DNA from: Sulfurimonas sp.
GTDB taxonomy: Bacteria > Campylobacterota > Campylobacteria > Campylobacterales > Sulfurimonadaceae
Direction: 5' to 3'
DNA: 57,695 bases
Assembly: GCA_028689055.1 (NCBI GenBank)
Contig: JAQTWZ010000009.1
Location: 1 to 57,695 of the forward strand
Positions 10,636 through 20,927 of this stretch are shown piece after piece (the first letter of the stretch is position 1; the number at the start of each line of letters is the position of its first letter). Under the pieces are notes generated by a model. The model was not told where the DNA came from, did not search any database, and was given only the letters and a program-made list of their open reading frames with translations. The translations under genes and the position numbers were made by a program.

Positions 10636-11727
10636 ATGTATATCGGAGTTCCTAAAGAGATCAAAAAAGATGAGTTTCGTGTCTCTATGACACCTGCGGG
10701 CGTGAGAGAGTTGACAAAGGCGTCACACAGTGTTTATGTGCAAAAAGGTGCAGGTGAGGGGAGCGGTTTTTGCGATGAAGCGTATCAAAACGCAGGGGCA
10801 ATACTTTTGGGTAGTGCCAAAGAGATATTTGACGCTTCTGAGATGATAGTCAAAGTCAAAGAGCCGATAGCCTCAGAATATGAACTTTTTAAGCCAAATC
10901 AAACTCTCTTCACCTATTTGCATCTCGCAGCGGACAGGGCACAAACGGACTTTTTACTTGCAAAAGGGATACGCGCTTTTTCGTATGAGACACTAGAAGT
11001 AAACGGCCGTCTGCCACTGCTTGAGCCTATGAGTGAAGTCGCCGGAAAGATGGCTTCTTTGATGGCTAGCGTGCATCTTGGGCGTTATCAGGGCGGAAGC
11101 GGTCTGCTTGTCGGCGGCGTAGTCGGAACACATAGAGCCAAAGTGATGATTTTAGGCGGTGGTGTCGCAGGAAAAGCTGCAGCAGAAGTAGCGGCAGGTT
11201 TGGGAGCTGATGTGAGTATCTTGGATATAAACACCCAAAGACTCCACTATCTAGCCGACGTTTTACCTGCAAATGTGACGACGCTCTACAGCAGTAGTGA
11301 GACGATTTTGGCTCTTCTCAAAGAGGTGGATATCGTCATAGGCACAGTGCTCATCCCCGGTGCAAAAGCTCCAAAACTCATCACAAAAGAGATGCTTGGA
11401 GTCATGAAAAAGGGTTCTGTTTTGGTGGATGTATCTATAGATCAAGGCGGATGTTTTGAGACATCGCGTCCTACGACACATACAAATCCGACCTATGTAG
11501 AAGAGGGCATCATACACTATTGTGTGGCAAATATGCCAGGAGCTTATCCTCAAACCTCCACACAAGCACTCACAAACGCAACCCTTGTTTATATAAAAGA
11601 TCTTGCGAAATATGGGGCAGAAGATATCTGCAAACATAAGCCGCTCATGAGAAGCGCACTCAATACTTACGATGGCGTTTTATATAACAAAGCTGTTGGA
11701 GAAGCGCACGCTATAGAGAGTAAATAG
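10636..11727 (+). CDS. ald: alanine dehydrogenase
   Basis: Catalyses reversible NADH-linked amination of pyruvate to L-alanine. The start is ATG 10636 after AAGGAG (10625-10630), giving 363 residues. Seen: the N-terminal MYIGVPKEIKKDEFRVSMTP signature, substrate-binding VKVKEP and YLHLA, the Rossmann loop ILGGGVAG, and DVSIDQGG. The loop before the Rossmann fold reads GGVVGTHRAKV instead of the commoner GGVPGVxPAKV. It lies 26 bases behind eda, so pyruvate from the Entner-Doudoroff route may feed straight into alanine, a nitrogen-storing step; that link is inferred from position. Confidence 0.9.
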   Translation: MYIGVPKEIKKDEFRVSMTPAGVRELTKASHSVYVQKGAGEGSGFCDEAYQNAGAILLGSAKEIFDASEMIVKVKEPIASEYELFKPNQTLFTYLHLAADRAQTDFLLAKGIRAFSYETLEVNGRLPLLEPMSEVAGKMASLMASVHLGRYQGGSGLLVGGVVGTHRAKVMILGGGVAGKAAAEVAAGLGADVSILDINTQRLHYLADVLPANVTTLYSSSETILALLKEVDIVIGTVLIPGAKAPKLITKEMLGVMKKGSVLVDVSIDQGGCFETSRPTTHTNPTYVEEGIIHYCVANMPGAYPQTSTQALTNATLVYIKDLAKYGAEDICKHKPLMRSALNTYDGVLYNKAVGEAHAIESK

Positions 11728-11992
11728 GACACCTCTAAAAACCCTAGCTTGCTTCAGAGGGAGTTAAAAAAGATGAGAGGACATAAAATCTTTTTTGAGT
11801 CTTAGCCAAAGCTAAGGCGATAAAAAGTTTTATGGCATATCGCTTTTTTAAACCCTCCCGCAGGGCTTTACAAAGAAGCTCACACTCTGCGTTGCCCCTT
11901 TTTGCCCGAGCGTCGGCTAGGGCTTCAAAGGGTCGCCTTGATTGTGAACTTCTTTGTAAAGCTGAAGCTGGCTAGAGTTTTTAGAGATGTCC
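11727..11992. repeat. nested long inverted-repeat element
   Basis: Outer arms 11727-11757 and 11962-11992 are inverted copies over 31 bases with four mismatches. Inner arms 11866-11884 and 11943-11961 (core CTTTACAAAGAAG) are a second inverted pair. Two more perfect small hairpins lie inside. The outer arm starts at the ald stop codon. No transposase reading frame is seen. It may be a non-autonomous mobile element remnant or a structured RNA; related arm sequences recur at 41459-41485 and 49458-49485. Confidence 0.7.
11801..11849 (+). terminator. terminator-like hairpins after ald
   Basis: Perfect CTTAGC/GCTAAG stem with a CAAA loop (11801-11816), directly followed by GCGATA/TATCGC (11817-11843) and a run of six T. 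This is a plausible end for the zwf-to-ald transcript, inside the inverted-repeat element. Confidence 0.55.
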
Positions 11993-12094
11993 TTCAGGAT
12001 GAGATTTTTTTGAGATTTTTTTTTGCTACATTATATTTCTTTAAATTTGTATGCTTGATGCATAAAAAGAGAAAAAATATTTTAGGACAGCAAT
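11993..12094. other. promoter region of the signal-transduction block
   Basis: About 100 AT-rich bases between the inverted-repeat element and the first histidine kinase. No recognised operator; the promoter of the kinase pair should lie here. Confidence 0.3.
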
Positions 12095-13636
12095 ATGGAA
12101 TCAATCCAAAACTTTGGAATCATAGAGACAGATAAATATTACAAATCAATTTTAAATCTTACTAATGACATGATTGCGCTTTTTGACGGAAAGCGCATTC
12201 TTGATGCAAACAAATCCTTCCTCTCTTTTTTTCGTGATATGGCTATTGATGTTTATAGTGATGACTTCTTTTTGGCAAAATATTTTTTGAAAATTGATAA
12301 ATATGGATATATCTATGATGGATATTTAAACCGCTCATGGATTGAAAATATTTTAGCAGCAGAAAAAGAGCACTATCGTGTAAGTATTAGTAAACATGAA
12401 AAAATATATACCTTTGGTATCTCCATTAAAAAATTAGAGATATCTGAAAATATTTTTGTTATAACATTTTCAGATATAAGTGATTTGATGAGTTATCGAT
12501 GTTTATTAGAAGAAGATGTTCGCAGTAGTCATTATGAAAAAGAAAATACTCAATACATTTTAAATCAATATAACCACGCAATAGATACATCCAACTTGGT
12601 TGCACGCTGCGATTTGCAAGGAAATATAACCTATGTTAATGATGCTTTATGCGCAACTTTAGAGTATAACAAAGAAGAATTGCTTGGTAAAAGTATCGCA
12701 ATCATGTTTGAGCAAAATAGCGAAATCATGTGTCAAAAAATTGCTTGGCAGAATGTTTACAATGGTGATATTTGGAAAGGCATTGTAAAAAATATAGGAA
12801 AATACGGTTCTGTTCACTATTTTGCAACAACGATTATTCCTATACAAAATAAAGAAAATCAAATCATAGAGATTTTGTCTATCCGACATGATATTACGGA
12901 GATGGTAAAAGCAAAAGAAGAAGCACTCAAGACGCTTGAAGCAAAAAGCAAATTTTTTGATCAAGTCTCTCATGAGCTGCGAACACCCCTCAACGCAATC
13001 GTAAATTTTACAGATCAAGCCCTAGAGAGTTATGATGAAATCGTTACAGATGAAGAGAGTCGTTTGTTGGTAAAACGATTTTTACAACGCGCTTATGCAA
13101 ATGCTGAAAACCTCTTAGAATTGATCAATTCACTTCTTGATATTGCTAAAATGAAATCAGGCAAAACAGAATTTAAACATGAGCCGCATAATGCTATTAT
13201 CCTTGCAAAAGAGGCATTTGAAAATTGTTTTAGCTTGCAGCAATATGAAGAGGTTGCATATAGTTTTGAGACTTTGGAGCAAGAGGTTTTTATAGAATGT
13301 GATGGATTTAAATTGAAACAAATTATTACAAATCTCATCTCTAATGCACTCAAATTTACCAAGAGTGGATATGTCAAAGTACGGGTTTCCTCTACTCCTA
13401 CTGAGTGTAGTATTGAAGTTTTTGACACAGGCATAGGGATTCCAAAAGATAAAATAAACACAGTTTTTGAACCGTTTGAACAAGTGAGAGATCATGGTTT
13501 TGGAACAGGATTGGGCTTAAATATCGTAAGAGAATATGCACAAGCTATGCATATGAAAGTTGCAGTTGATTCTCAAGAGAATCAGGGAAGTTGCTTTGGT
13601 TTAGTTGCCAAAAAACTTGCAAAGGTGAAGATATGA
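12095..13636 (+). CDS. cytosolic PAS sensor histidine kinase
   Basis: A 513-residue histidine kinase with no membrane segment. An N-terminal PAS-like region (about 15-130) and a clear PAS domain (about 155-275, ARCDLQGNITYVNDA) precede the HisKA box FFDQVSHELRTPLNAI with phosphoacceptor His293. The ATPase domain shows N box NLISNALKFT, G1 DTGIGIP and G2 GTGLGLNIV, all intact. It is the only kinase in the block with the common SHELRTP box; the others have AHQWRQP. Its stop overlaps the next start as ATGA, so it is coupled to the giant hybrid kinase. Signal and partner are unknown. Confidence 0.88.
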   Translation: MESIQNFGIIETDKYYKSILNLTNDMIALFDGKRILDANKSFLSFFRDMAIDVYSDDFFLAKYFLKIDKYGYIYDGYLNRSWIENILAAEKEHYRVSISKHEKIYTFGISIKKLEISENIFVITFSDISDLMSYRCLLEEDVRSSHYEKENTQYILNQYNHAIDTSNLVARCDLQGNITYVNDALCATLEYNKEELLGKSIAIMFEQNSEIMCQKIAWQNVYNGDIWKGIVKNIGKYGSVHYFATTIIPIQNKENQIIEILSIRHDITEMVKAKEEALKTLEAKSKFFDQVSHELRTPLNAIVNFTDQALESYDEIVTDEESRLLVKRFLQRAYANAENLLELINSLLDIAKMKSGKTEFKHEPHNAIILAKEAFENCFSLQQYEEVAYSFETLEQEVFIECDGFKLKQIITNLISNALKFTKSGYVKVRVSSTPTECSIEVFDTGIGIPKDKINTVFEPFEQVRDHGFGTGLGLNIVREYAQAMHMKVAVDSQENQGSCFGLVAKKLAKVKI

Positions 13637-16600
13637 TTAGTAAGCATTATCAACTTATTGATACATTACATGAAAATATGCATACAGTGGTCTATCGTGC
13701 TATTCGATTGAGCGACAAAGTGCCCGTAGTTATCAAAATGTTAAAACAAAAAGAGTCAACACAAAATCGTTTGGCACAATTTATGAATGAACAATATCTG
13801 CTTGGATTGTTAAACTCTGAAAATATTTCAAAATTAATCGACGTTGTTGCTTCACCCACGGAATATGCACATGTTTTTGAAGATATCGGCGGTGATTCTT
13901 TGTTTGACATATTGGGAAAATCTGAGGATTTTACTTTAAGTGAAGTTTTACACATTGCCCTGCAGATAGCTCAAACGCTTCAGTATATACATCAAAAACA
14001 TATTATTCATGCAGATGTTAATCCAAAAAATATTGTTTATAATCCTCAAACAAAAAAAGTGCAGCTCATTGATTTTGGGTATTCAATAGTAGATAATCAT
14101 TTTCGTTATAACAACGAGTTAAATGTCGGTACTTCGGGCAATCTGATGTATATGTCTCCAGAACAGACAGGACGCACAAAACAAAAAATCGATATGCGTA
14201 GTGATATGTATAGTTTTGGTATGACGCTTTATCATCTTTTTAGTTCAAAACCTCCCTATGAAGTCATGGATCGTTATGAACTATTGCATAAGCAGGTCGC
14301 TCTCTACCCGATAGAACTTGCGCTCATGAAGGACTCTTTTCCTCAAGTTCTCTCCGATATTGTTCGCAAACTTATAGCAAAAAATCCAAATCATCGGTAT
14401 CAAAGTGATGAGGCTTTGATATTTGACCTTCAGTATGTCCTTAAAAATCTTACACATGATGATGAGATTGCCTCTTTTTCGATTGCATCTATTGATAAAC
14501 CTCTTTTCCATTTAGATGAATATTTTGTTGGTCGTAACGATGATATATTGCGTTTACGAGATGCCGCAAATAGTATCTCGCATGGTCATGCTATACAGAT
14601 GATTGTTAATGGTGATCCGGGAGTGGGAAAAACAAGGTTGATTGAAGAGTTTTTAACTTTGCTTTATACTACAAAATCTCATGTGATACGTGGGAAATTT
14701 GAACAGTATAAATCTGAAAATCCCTATTTTATTTTTAAAGAACTTTTTTCTCAAATCAAAACTATCTTACTTTATCAGCAGGTTCATACTAAAGTAAAAC
14801 TTGATCCGCTAAGTATTGGTGTTCTTGTCTCTATGTTTCCTGATTTGGGAGAAGTATTTGCGGTGAAGCCTTTAGCATCACTATATGAAAACCAGTATAA
14901 ACAGCTTCCCTATGCGATCCAAAAACTTTTTATGCAAATAGCGACATTACAAATGCCGCTTGTGATTTTTTTGGATGATTTACAGTGGGCTGATACGGCC
15001 TCCATCACATTGATGAAGAAAATTTTGCAAGAGACAAACCCGTATCTACATCTCATTTTGAGTTATCGTAATGATGCGATCAATGATAATAGCAGTGCCT
15101 ACTCTTTTGTTGCAGAGATAAAAGATATCCAACACAAAAGTAGCTATATTTTTGATTTAAAACCACTTTTGGTATCTGATATAGAAGAGATGTTACATGC
15201 GTTGTTTACTACAACAAATGCACAAATTGTGGAGTTTGCAAGCTTGTTATCCAAAAAAACAGAAGGGAATCCTTTTTATCTTAAGATATTTTTGCAAAAT
15301 TTGTTTGATGCAAAGTTGATATCTTATGAAAACGGCTCATGGCATATTCAAATGGATGCGATTCGCTCCAGCGAGGCTGAAGTTGATGTAGTGAGAGTGA
15401 TTGGAAAACGACTTGAACAGTTAGAACCTGTAGCGTTGGAGTGTTTAGAAGTATTGGCTTTTTTGGGTAACCGTTTTCATGCTCAAAAAACGAGAAATAT
15501 TTTAAAATTTATGCACTTGCCTGTTTCACTTTTGGAGAGTTTGGAGTCGAAAGGATTTATCGATCTTTATGGAGGAGAGTTTAGATTTGTACACGATTTA
15601 CTGCTTCATTATATTGTCCAAAATGTAGAACAGACAAAAAAAGTCAAAATCCATACGCAAATAGGTCGCTATTTAGAAACGCAGTATCGTAAGAAATGCT
15701 ATGGAGATATTGTGAGTTTGGTACATCATTTAAACTTCGCATATGAGAACAAATATCACCATAAAAATATAGAGCATTTAAATCTTTTAGCTTTAAGAGA
15801 GATTTTAAAATCCAACTCTTTTAGTCAAGCCCTTAATCATCTGCGATGGATGCAACTTTACGGTATTGATCGTCTCTTATCAGTATCAAAACATTCGCAA
15901 GCTTTTGAATATAGCGCTTTAAAAGCAAAAATATTTTACTTAAACGGTCTGCATGAAGAGGCGCTTTTACAAATCGACAGCATGAGTCTTACCTGCCATT
16001 CTATGCAAGAAAGATTAGGATGTTTTCATCTTGCAAAAGATATTTGTATCACGCAAGGAAGCGGTTTTCAAGAACTTTTAGAAAAGAGTAAAAAAGTTTT
16101 TCATGAATTGGGTTTTGCTCTTCCTAAAGATGAAGAGAGTCTTGTCGCAGCGCTTGAGTCATTACAAAAAAGTGTTGCACTGCATCCTCTGGCAAAAAAT
16201 GCAAAAAAAATTCCTACATTGCAAAAAATAAAAAATAAAAAAATAGATACTCTTCTGACCTTGCTGGTTGATTATTGGGAAGTGGCTTATTATCTTGCAG
16301 ATATCAATCGAATGCAGTGGGCGTATTTTACTATTGTCGCCAAGTCTTTCGAGTACGGCAATACAAATGGTTCTGTTTTTGGATATGTGCTCTACGGTGC
16401 ACAATTGATCTCACAGAACCGTTTCAAAGAAGGATATGCTTTTGGTTTAGCTGCTATCAAACTCAATAATATATTGACAGATGCCTCCATGGTGCCAAAA
16501 GTGCATAATTTTATGGCAAATTTTATCAGTCCTTATTTAAAAGGTTTTGAAGCAAATCTGCCTTTGTACCGTAAAAGTTTACATCAAAGTAAAGTCAACG

Positions 16601-19386
16601 GTGATATCGTTTTTGGTGTTTGGGCAAATTTTTTAATCAATTTGAGTGATTATTTTTCTGGAAAATCCCTTGAAACACTCTCCAATAATCTTAATCAAGG
16701 GAGCTCATGGATTCTTAATTCAGGAGATAGGAAGATGATTGCTATTTTTGAAGTGCTTAGGTCTGTAATACTTCAATGGCAAAATAAAAACAAATTATCT
16801 CAAGAGATGGAAGATACTTATATAGCACTGTGGGAAGAGGAAGCATTTTATCCTGCTTTAGCATGGTATGGTATTTTAAAAGCTCAAACTTGCTGGTTTG
16901 AAGGGAAGTTTGAAGAGGGATTGGCATTTTTAACACGTTTTGTGAAGACAGATGCAAATGAAGTGATTATGTTCTCAAAATTAAGGTTACACCCTTTGCG
17001 AGCACTTTTACTTATAGGCAAGCAAAATAGTTTGAGCACAGAAGAAAAAAACCTCTTAGAGAATGATTTGCAGGAGTGTAAATCTTTTTATAAAGCATCT
17101 CCGCAAGCATTTAAATTTTGGAAACTTTTGATTGAAGCGAAGTTGGCTAGAAATGTAAAAAATCACTGGGATATAGCAAAACTCTATGATCTTGCTTTGT
17201 CTGAAGCACGTCGAAGTGCTACACCGTTTCAGATTGCAGCCGCTGGTGTTTGTGCCGGAAGGTATTGGGAGGAAAAAGGTTATCCTGATATTGGCAAATT
17301 TTATTTTAGTGAAGCATCTATCGGTTTAAATCAGTGGGGTGCTTATGGCACTTCTATGCGTTTGAAGCAAAAAACCAAAGAGACTTCTCAACTGAGTATA
17401 AATGATATAGATAACTCCTCAAGCAGTTCAATGTTTAGAGCAGAACCAAGTAATTATCGCAGTTTGTTAAAATCTTTTTACGCACTCTCTCAGTCTATAG
17501 GCAAAAAAGAGTTATTAGCAACATTAATGAAAACCATTTTAGAAAACGCAACAGCAAGTAAAGCGGTTTTAATACTCTTAGAAGAGGAGCAGTTTTATAC
17601 ACAAGCTTCCCTTGAGTTTGGATCTGGGCGTGTCTCTTTTCATCATCAAAAATTGATAGAAACAACTGCTCTTCCTTACGCTATCGTATCTGATGCGATT
17701 CAAACGCAGTACCGTATTATAGTAACGCAGCCGGCAGAAAGTGGTAAGTATCAGTATGATGCATATTTGAAACAACAACGACCGGCTTTTTGTATGGCAC
17801 TCCCCTCAATACTTGAAGGAAAAGTACGCGCAATTCTCTATCTTGAAAATCAAGAGTTGGTGACTCCTTTGAGCCCTGAAACGATTCAAACGCTTCGACT
17901 TCTTTTAATGCAAACAGCTATTATTTATAAAAACACTTCTTTATATGAAACACTTTTAAGTAATGAGCGTGCACTCAATAAATCACAACAAATCGCACAT
18001 ATGGGAAGTTGGCAGTTTAACAGCGCAACGCAGGAGGTGATTTGGTCTGAAGAGATGTACCGTATCTATGAACTAGAACCTTTTTCTATACCAATAACGT
18101 ATGAATGGATATTTGAACACACCCATTCTGATGATATACATTTGATTTTAGATTCACAAGAGAAAATACTCTCAGGACAGTCTTTTTGTGATACAACAAA
18201 CCGTATCATAACAGCAAAAGGAAATATCAAAATTGTGCATCAAAGAGGAGAAGTCTATTGGAGTGATGAGCATCAAATGATCTCAGGAATCACACATGAT
18301 ATCACAGAGAGAAAAAAAGCCGAAGATGCTATAGAAATGCTGACGCAAGTTGTAAACCAAACACCCTTTTCCACAATCATCACAAATACGCAAGGTGTCA
18401 TAGAATATACAAACAATCAAACATCAAAACTTACAGGCTATTTCCATCATGAGCTGCTAGGAAAGAAGATTTCACTTTTTCAATCAGGAGTACATCCACA
18501 AACTTTCTATCAAGAGTTATGGGAAACAATCACGAAAAAAAGATCCTTTTGGCGTGGTGTGATTATCAATAAAATGAAAAATGGAGAATTACGAGATTGT
18601 GCATCCACTATATTTCCAATATTTAATACGCAAAATGAGATTGTCAATTTTGTAACGATTCAAGATGATGTCACAGAACGCAATATGAAAGATAAACTCT
18701 TTTTGATGCAGACTCGTCAAGCACAAATGGGAGAGATGCTAAGTATGATCGCACATCAGTGGAGACAGCCGCTTGCTATCATAAGTGCTTTGATGAGTCG
18801 TCAAAAAATCAATATTATGCTTGGTCGTGGCGTCTATGAAGATATAGCAGTAAGTTTTGATGAGATAGAAACGCAGGTGCAACATTTATCACGAACTATT
18901 ACGGATTTTAAAGATTTTTTCAAACCTGACAAGAAGAGAGTTCTGACAAATTCTAAGGCAGTGATATCAAAAGTATTTGATTTGATAGAACACTCTTTGA
19001 TGAGTAAAAACGTCTCTATCGAAAAAAATATCAGCGATGAAACAGAGTATGAATGTTACGAAAATGAGTTGATCCAAGTTCTCTTAAATCTCATCAAAAA
19101 TGCACAAGATGTCTTTGAAGAGCGCGGCATACGCAACCCTGTTATCCGTGTAAATGCCAGTGCAGAGGATGCCAAAATCATTATACGCATTGATGATAAT
19201 GCAGGGGGCATTGCTCCTGAAATCATGGATGCACTTTTTGCACCTTACGCTTCTACAAAAAAAGAAAACGGAACAGGCTTAGGGCTTTACATGAGCAAAA
19301 CTATCATAGAAGAACATTTTCATGGCGAGATAAGTGCAAACAACACTACTCAAGGCGCATGTTTTGAGATTAGTTTTCTACGTTAA
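13633..19386 (+). CDS. trifunctional Ser/Thr kinase-ATPase-sensor histidine kinase (HstK-like)
   Basis: A 1917-residue cytosolic signalling protein, starting at the ATG that overlaps the upstream stop. Order of parts: Ser/Thr kinase domain (about 1-270; Lys35, HADVNPKN with Asp128, DFG at 147-149); AAA/signal-ATPase (Walker A GDPGVGKT 327-334, Walker B FLDDLQWAD near 446-454); a long helical TPR-like region (about 650-1260); GAF (about 1290-1430); two PAS domains (about 1450-1690); HisKA with MIAHQWRQP (His1708); ATPase with N box NLIKNAQD and G2 GTGLGLYMS. This is the architecture of cyanobacterial HstK-type proteins. The catalytic-loop HRD Arg is Ala here. A hairpin terminator follows. Confidence 0.9.
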   Translation: MISKHYQLIDTLHENMHTVVYRAIRLSDKVPVVIKMLKQKESTQNRLAQFMNEQYLLGLLNSENISKLIDVVASPTEYAHVFEDIGGDSLFDILGKSEDFTLSEVLHIALQIAQTLQYIHQKHIIHADVNPKNIVYNPQTKKVQLIDFGYSIVDNHFRYNNELNVGTSGNLMYMSPEQTGRTKQKIDMRSDMYSFGMTLYHLFSSKPPYEVMDRYELLHKQVALYPIELALMKDSFPQVLSDIVRKLIAKNPNHRYQSDEALIFDLQYVLKNLTHDDEIASFSIASIDKPLFHLDEYFVGRNDDILRLRDAANSISHGHAIQMIVNGDPGVGKTRLIEEFLTLLYTTKSHVIRGKFEQYKSENPYFIFKELFSQIKTILLYQQVHTKVKLDPLSIGVLVSMFPDLGEVFAVKPLASLYENQYKQLPYAIQKLFMQIATLQMPLVIFLDDLQWADTASITLMKKILQETNPYLHLILSYRNDAINDNSSAYSFVAEIKDIQHKSSYIFDLKPLLVSDIEEMLHALFTTTNAQIVEFASLLSKKTEGNPFYLKIFLQNLFDAKLISYENGSWHIQMDAIRSSEAEVDVVRVIGKRLEQLEPVALECLEVLAFLGNRFHAQKTRNILKFMHLPVSLLESLESKGFIDLYGGEFRFVHDLLLHYIVQNVEQTKKVKIHTQIGRYLETQYRKKCYGDIVSLVHHLNFAYENKYHHKNIEHLNLLALREILKSNSFSQALNHLRWMQLYGIDRLLSVSKHSQAFEYSALKAKIFYLNGLHEEALLQIDSMSLTCHSMQERLGCFHLAKDICITQGSGFQELLEKSKKVFHELGFALPKDEESLVAALESLQKSVALHPLAKNAKKIPTLQKIKNKKIDTLLTLLVDYWEVAYYLADINRMQWAYFTIVAKSFEYGNTNGSVFGYVLYGAQLISQNRFKEGYAFGLAAIKLNNILTDASMVPKVHNFMANFISPYLKGFEANLPLYRKSLHQSKVNGDIVFGVWANFLINLSDYFSGKSLETLSNNLNQGSSWILNSGDRKMIAIFEVLRSVILQWQNKNKLSQEMEDTYIALWEEEAFYPALAWYGILKAQTCWFEGKFEEGLAFLTRFVKTDANEVIMFSKLRLHPLRALLLIGKQNSLSTEEKNLLENDLQECKSFYKASPQAFKFWKLLIEAKLARNVKNHWDIAKLYDLALSEARRSATPFQIAAAGVCAGRYWEEKGYPDIGKFYFSEASIGLNQWGAYGTSMRLKQKTKETSQLSINDIDNSSSSSMFRAEPSNYRSLLKSFYALSQSIGKKELLATLMKTILENATASKAVLILLEEEQFYTQASLEFGSGRVSFHHQKLIETTALPYAIVSDAIQTQYRIIVTQPAESGKYQYDAYLKQQRPAFCMALPSILEGKVRAILYLENQELVTPLSPETIQTLRLLLMQTAIIYKNTSLYETLLSNERALNKSQQIAHMGSWQFNSATQEVIWSEEMYRIYELEPFSIPITYEWIFEHTHSDDIHLILDSQEKILSGQSFCDTTNRIITAKGNIKIVHQRGEVYWSDEHQMISGITHDITERKKAEDAIEMLTQVVNQTPFSTIITNTQGVIEYTNNQTSKLTGYFHHELLGKKISLFQSGVHPQTFYQELWETITKKRSFWRGVIINKMKNGELRDCASTIFPIFNTQNEIVNFVTIQDDVTERNMKDKLFLMQTRQAQMGEMLSMIAHQWRQPLAIISALMSRQKINIMLGRGVYEDIAVSFDEIETQVQHLSRTITDFKDFFKPDKKRVLTNSKAVISKVFDLIEHSLMSKNVSIEKNISDETEYECYENELIQVLLNLIKNAQDVFEERGIRNPVIRVNASAEDAKIIIRIDDNAGGIAPEIMDALFAPYASTKKENGTGLGLYMSKTIIEEHFHGEISANNTTQGACFEISFLR

Positions 19387-19411
19387 ATTTTAGAGCTCTA
19401 CTTATGTAATT

Positions 19412-19454
19412 CAATCGTAATATTTCACTATTTTATTACGATTGTGATTTTTTT
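19412..19454 (+). terminator. rho-independent terminator after giant kinase
   Basis: A perfect 10-bp stem CAATCGTAAT (19412-19421) / ATTACGATTG (19435-19444) is followed by GTGATTTTTTT. It separates the kinase pair from the chemosensory genes, so the latter probably have their own promoter in 19455-19530. Confidence 0.7.
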
Positions 19455-19530
19455 GTGATTTTTCCATACTACTATTTGCTTGTAATAAAAAATAGAATAA
19501 GAAAATGTAATAAACATTGGATGGTGAATT

Positions 19531-20907
19531 ATGGAAAAAATACGACTTTTAATCGTTGATGATGTTGAAGACAATCGATTGGTCCTCCATGCAATATGCC
19601 GCCGTATGGATGATTTTGAAGTTCGAGAAGCCTCGGATGGTTTAGAAGCGGTTGCAGCTTGTGAATCATGGCGACCTCATATAGTTTTGATGGATATTAT
19701 GATGCCAAATCTTGATGGATTTGAAGCATCTAAAATCATTAAAGCACGTTTCCCTGAGATCAATATCTTAGTAGTGACGGCAGTGATAGATCCGCAAATG
19801 GAGCGCAATATGGCTTCCATAGGTGTTGTTGCGTATTTACATAAGCCTATAGATAAAGAGTTGGTTCGTTTTAAACTCCAAAGTATTGCCAATGTTTTGC
19901 GTACTAAAGTCGGCAAACATATAAAGCCCACATCCAAAAATGCTTTAAACCCATTTTCCAATGATATACGCAACTTTAAAACTATTTTTGATGTAGAAGA
20001 TGCTGAAGGAATGATGGATTTCGGTGTTTGGATATTGATGCGATGTGAAGAACAAAAAAATCTAGTGTGTTCAAAAGTGGATCCAATGATAGAACTTTTT
20101 TATCTATTGATGCGCCAAAGTGTTCGTGATGGGGAGATACTCAGCGTTATTATAGAAGAGAGTTTTGAAGAGATATTCGCGACTATGCAGTTTAGCAAGT
20201 CTGTAGAGTTGAAGGGAAAAGCCTTAGAACTGGCAGAAGAGATGCAAGATGATTTGATAATTCATGCAAACATAGTATGTGCCCGTTTAAATATGGGTAT
20301 AGAAATCCAAGAGAAAGTACCATTAAAAAAATCTTTACCGACTCCAATAGTAGAAGAGATAAAAGCAAATAAGAGCATCCGTATTATGGATACAGAAGAA
20401 AAAGAGTTGCTTCGCCAAAGTTTTGTTCAAAAAACAACAGCAATAGAATATATAGAAGAGATAGGTGGCGATGTTTTGGAGGAAATCCGTGACTTGGAGA
20501 GTTTAGATAGCGAATGGAGTGACATTCTTTCTAAATTTGAAGAAGAACCGTCTATAGAGAATATGCATTATTTTGTAGATAGGGTTTTGGGGGTGTATGT
20601 TCGCGCTATAAACAATTTGTTTGAGTTTACGGCACTTGCATATGCTATTTCATCCTTAGGTTCTTTTATGAAAGAGCATGCAGATGAAATCATAAGCGAT
20701 AGTATAAAAGTCAAAACTCTTGTTATGTTAATAGAACATTTAGGCAGTGATCTTGTCTCATGGCGAGAACATATTTTTGGATTACAAGATGCAGGAGATA
20801 TTCATTATCTTGATAGTTCTTTTTTTAGTTCATGTATGCAAATTGAGCAGATTATTGGCAATAAAAACATCGAAAATGATGATGACAATGATATGGAATT
20901 TTTTTAA
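19531..20907 (+). CDS. response regulator with uncharacterised C-terminal domain
   Basis: A 458-residue protein with an N-terminal receiver domain (about 4-125; acidic pair in IVDDVEDN, phospho-site in VLMDIMMPNLDG, Lys in HKPIDKE). The remaining 330 residues match no output domain I recognise: a middle helical part (about 150-270) and a C-terminal part (about 320-440) that resembles the C-terminus of the regulator at 31085. Both proteins end in almost the same residues (DNDMEFF here, DNDIEFF there). It lies 20 bases before cheY and opens the chemosensory cluster, so it may receive phosphate from CheA or from the hybrid kinase upstream. Confidence 0.85.
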   Translation: MEKIRLLIVDDVEDNRLVLHAICRRMDDFEVREASDGLEAVAACESWRPHIVLMDIMMPNLDGFEASKIIKARFPEINILVVTAVIDPQMERNMASIGVVAYLHKPIDKELVRFKLQSIANVLRTKVGKHIKPTSKNALNPFSNDIRNFKTIFDVEDAEGMMDFGVWILMRCEEQKNLVCSKVDPMIELFYLLMRQSVRDGEILSVIIEESFEEIFATMQFSKSVELKGKALELAEEMQDDLIIHANIVCARLNMGIEIQEKVPLKKSLPTPIVEEIKANKSIRIMDTEEKELLRQSFVQKTTAIEYIEEIGGDVLEEIRDLESLDSEWSDILSKFEEEPSIENMHYFVDRVLGVYVRAINNLFEFTALAYAISSLGSFMKEHADEIISDSIKVKTLVMLIEHLGSDLVSWREHIFGLQDAGDIHYLDSSFFSSCMQIEQIIGNKNIENDDDNDMEFF

Positions 20908-20927
20908 TAACCAAGGAGAAAATAAAA

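Noticed and set aside
11902-12135. 77-codon plus-strand open frame
   Set aside because: It lies inside the inverted-repeat element, runs into the next gene in another frame and has no recognisable protein features.
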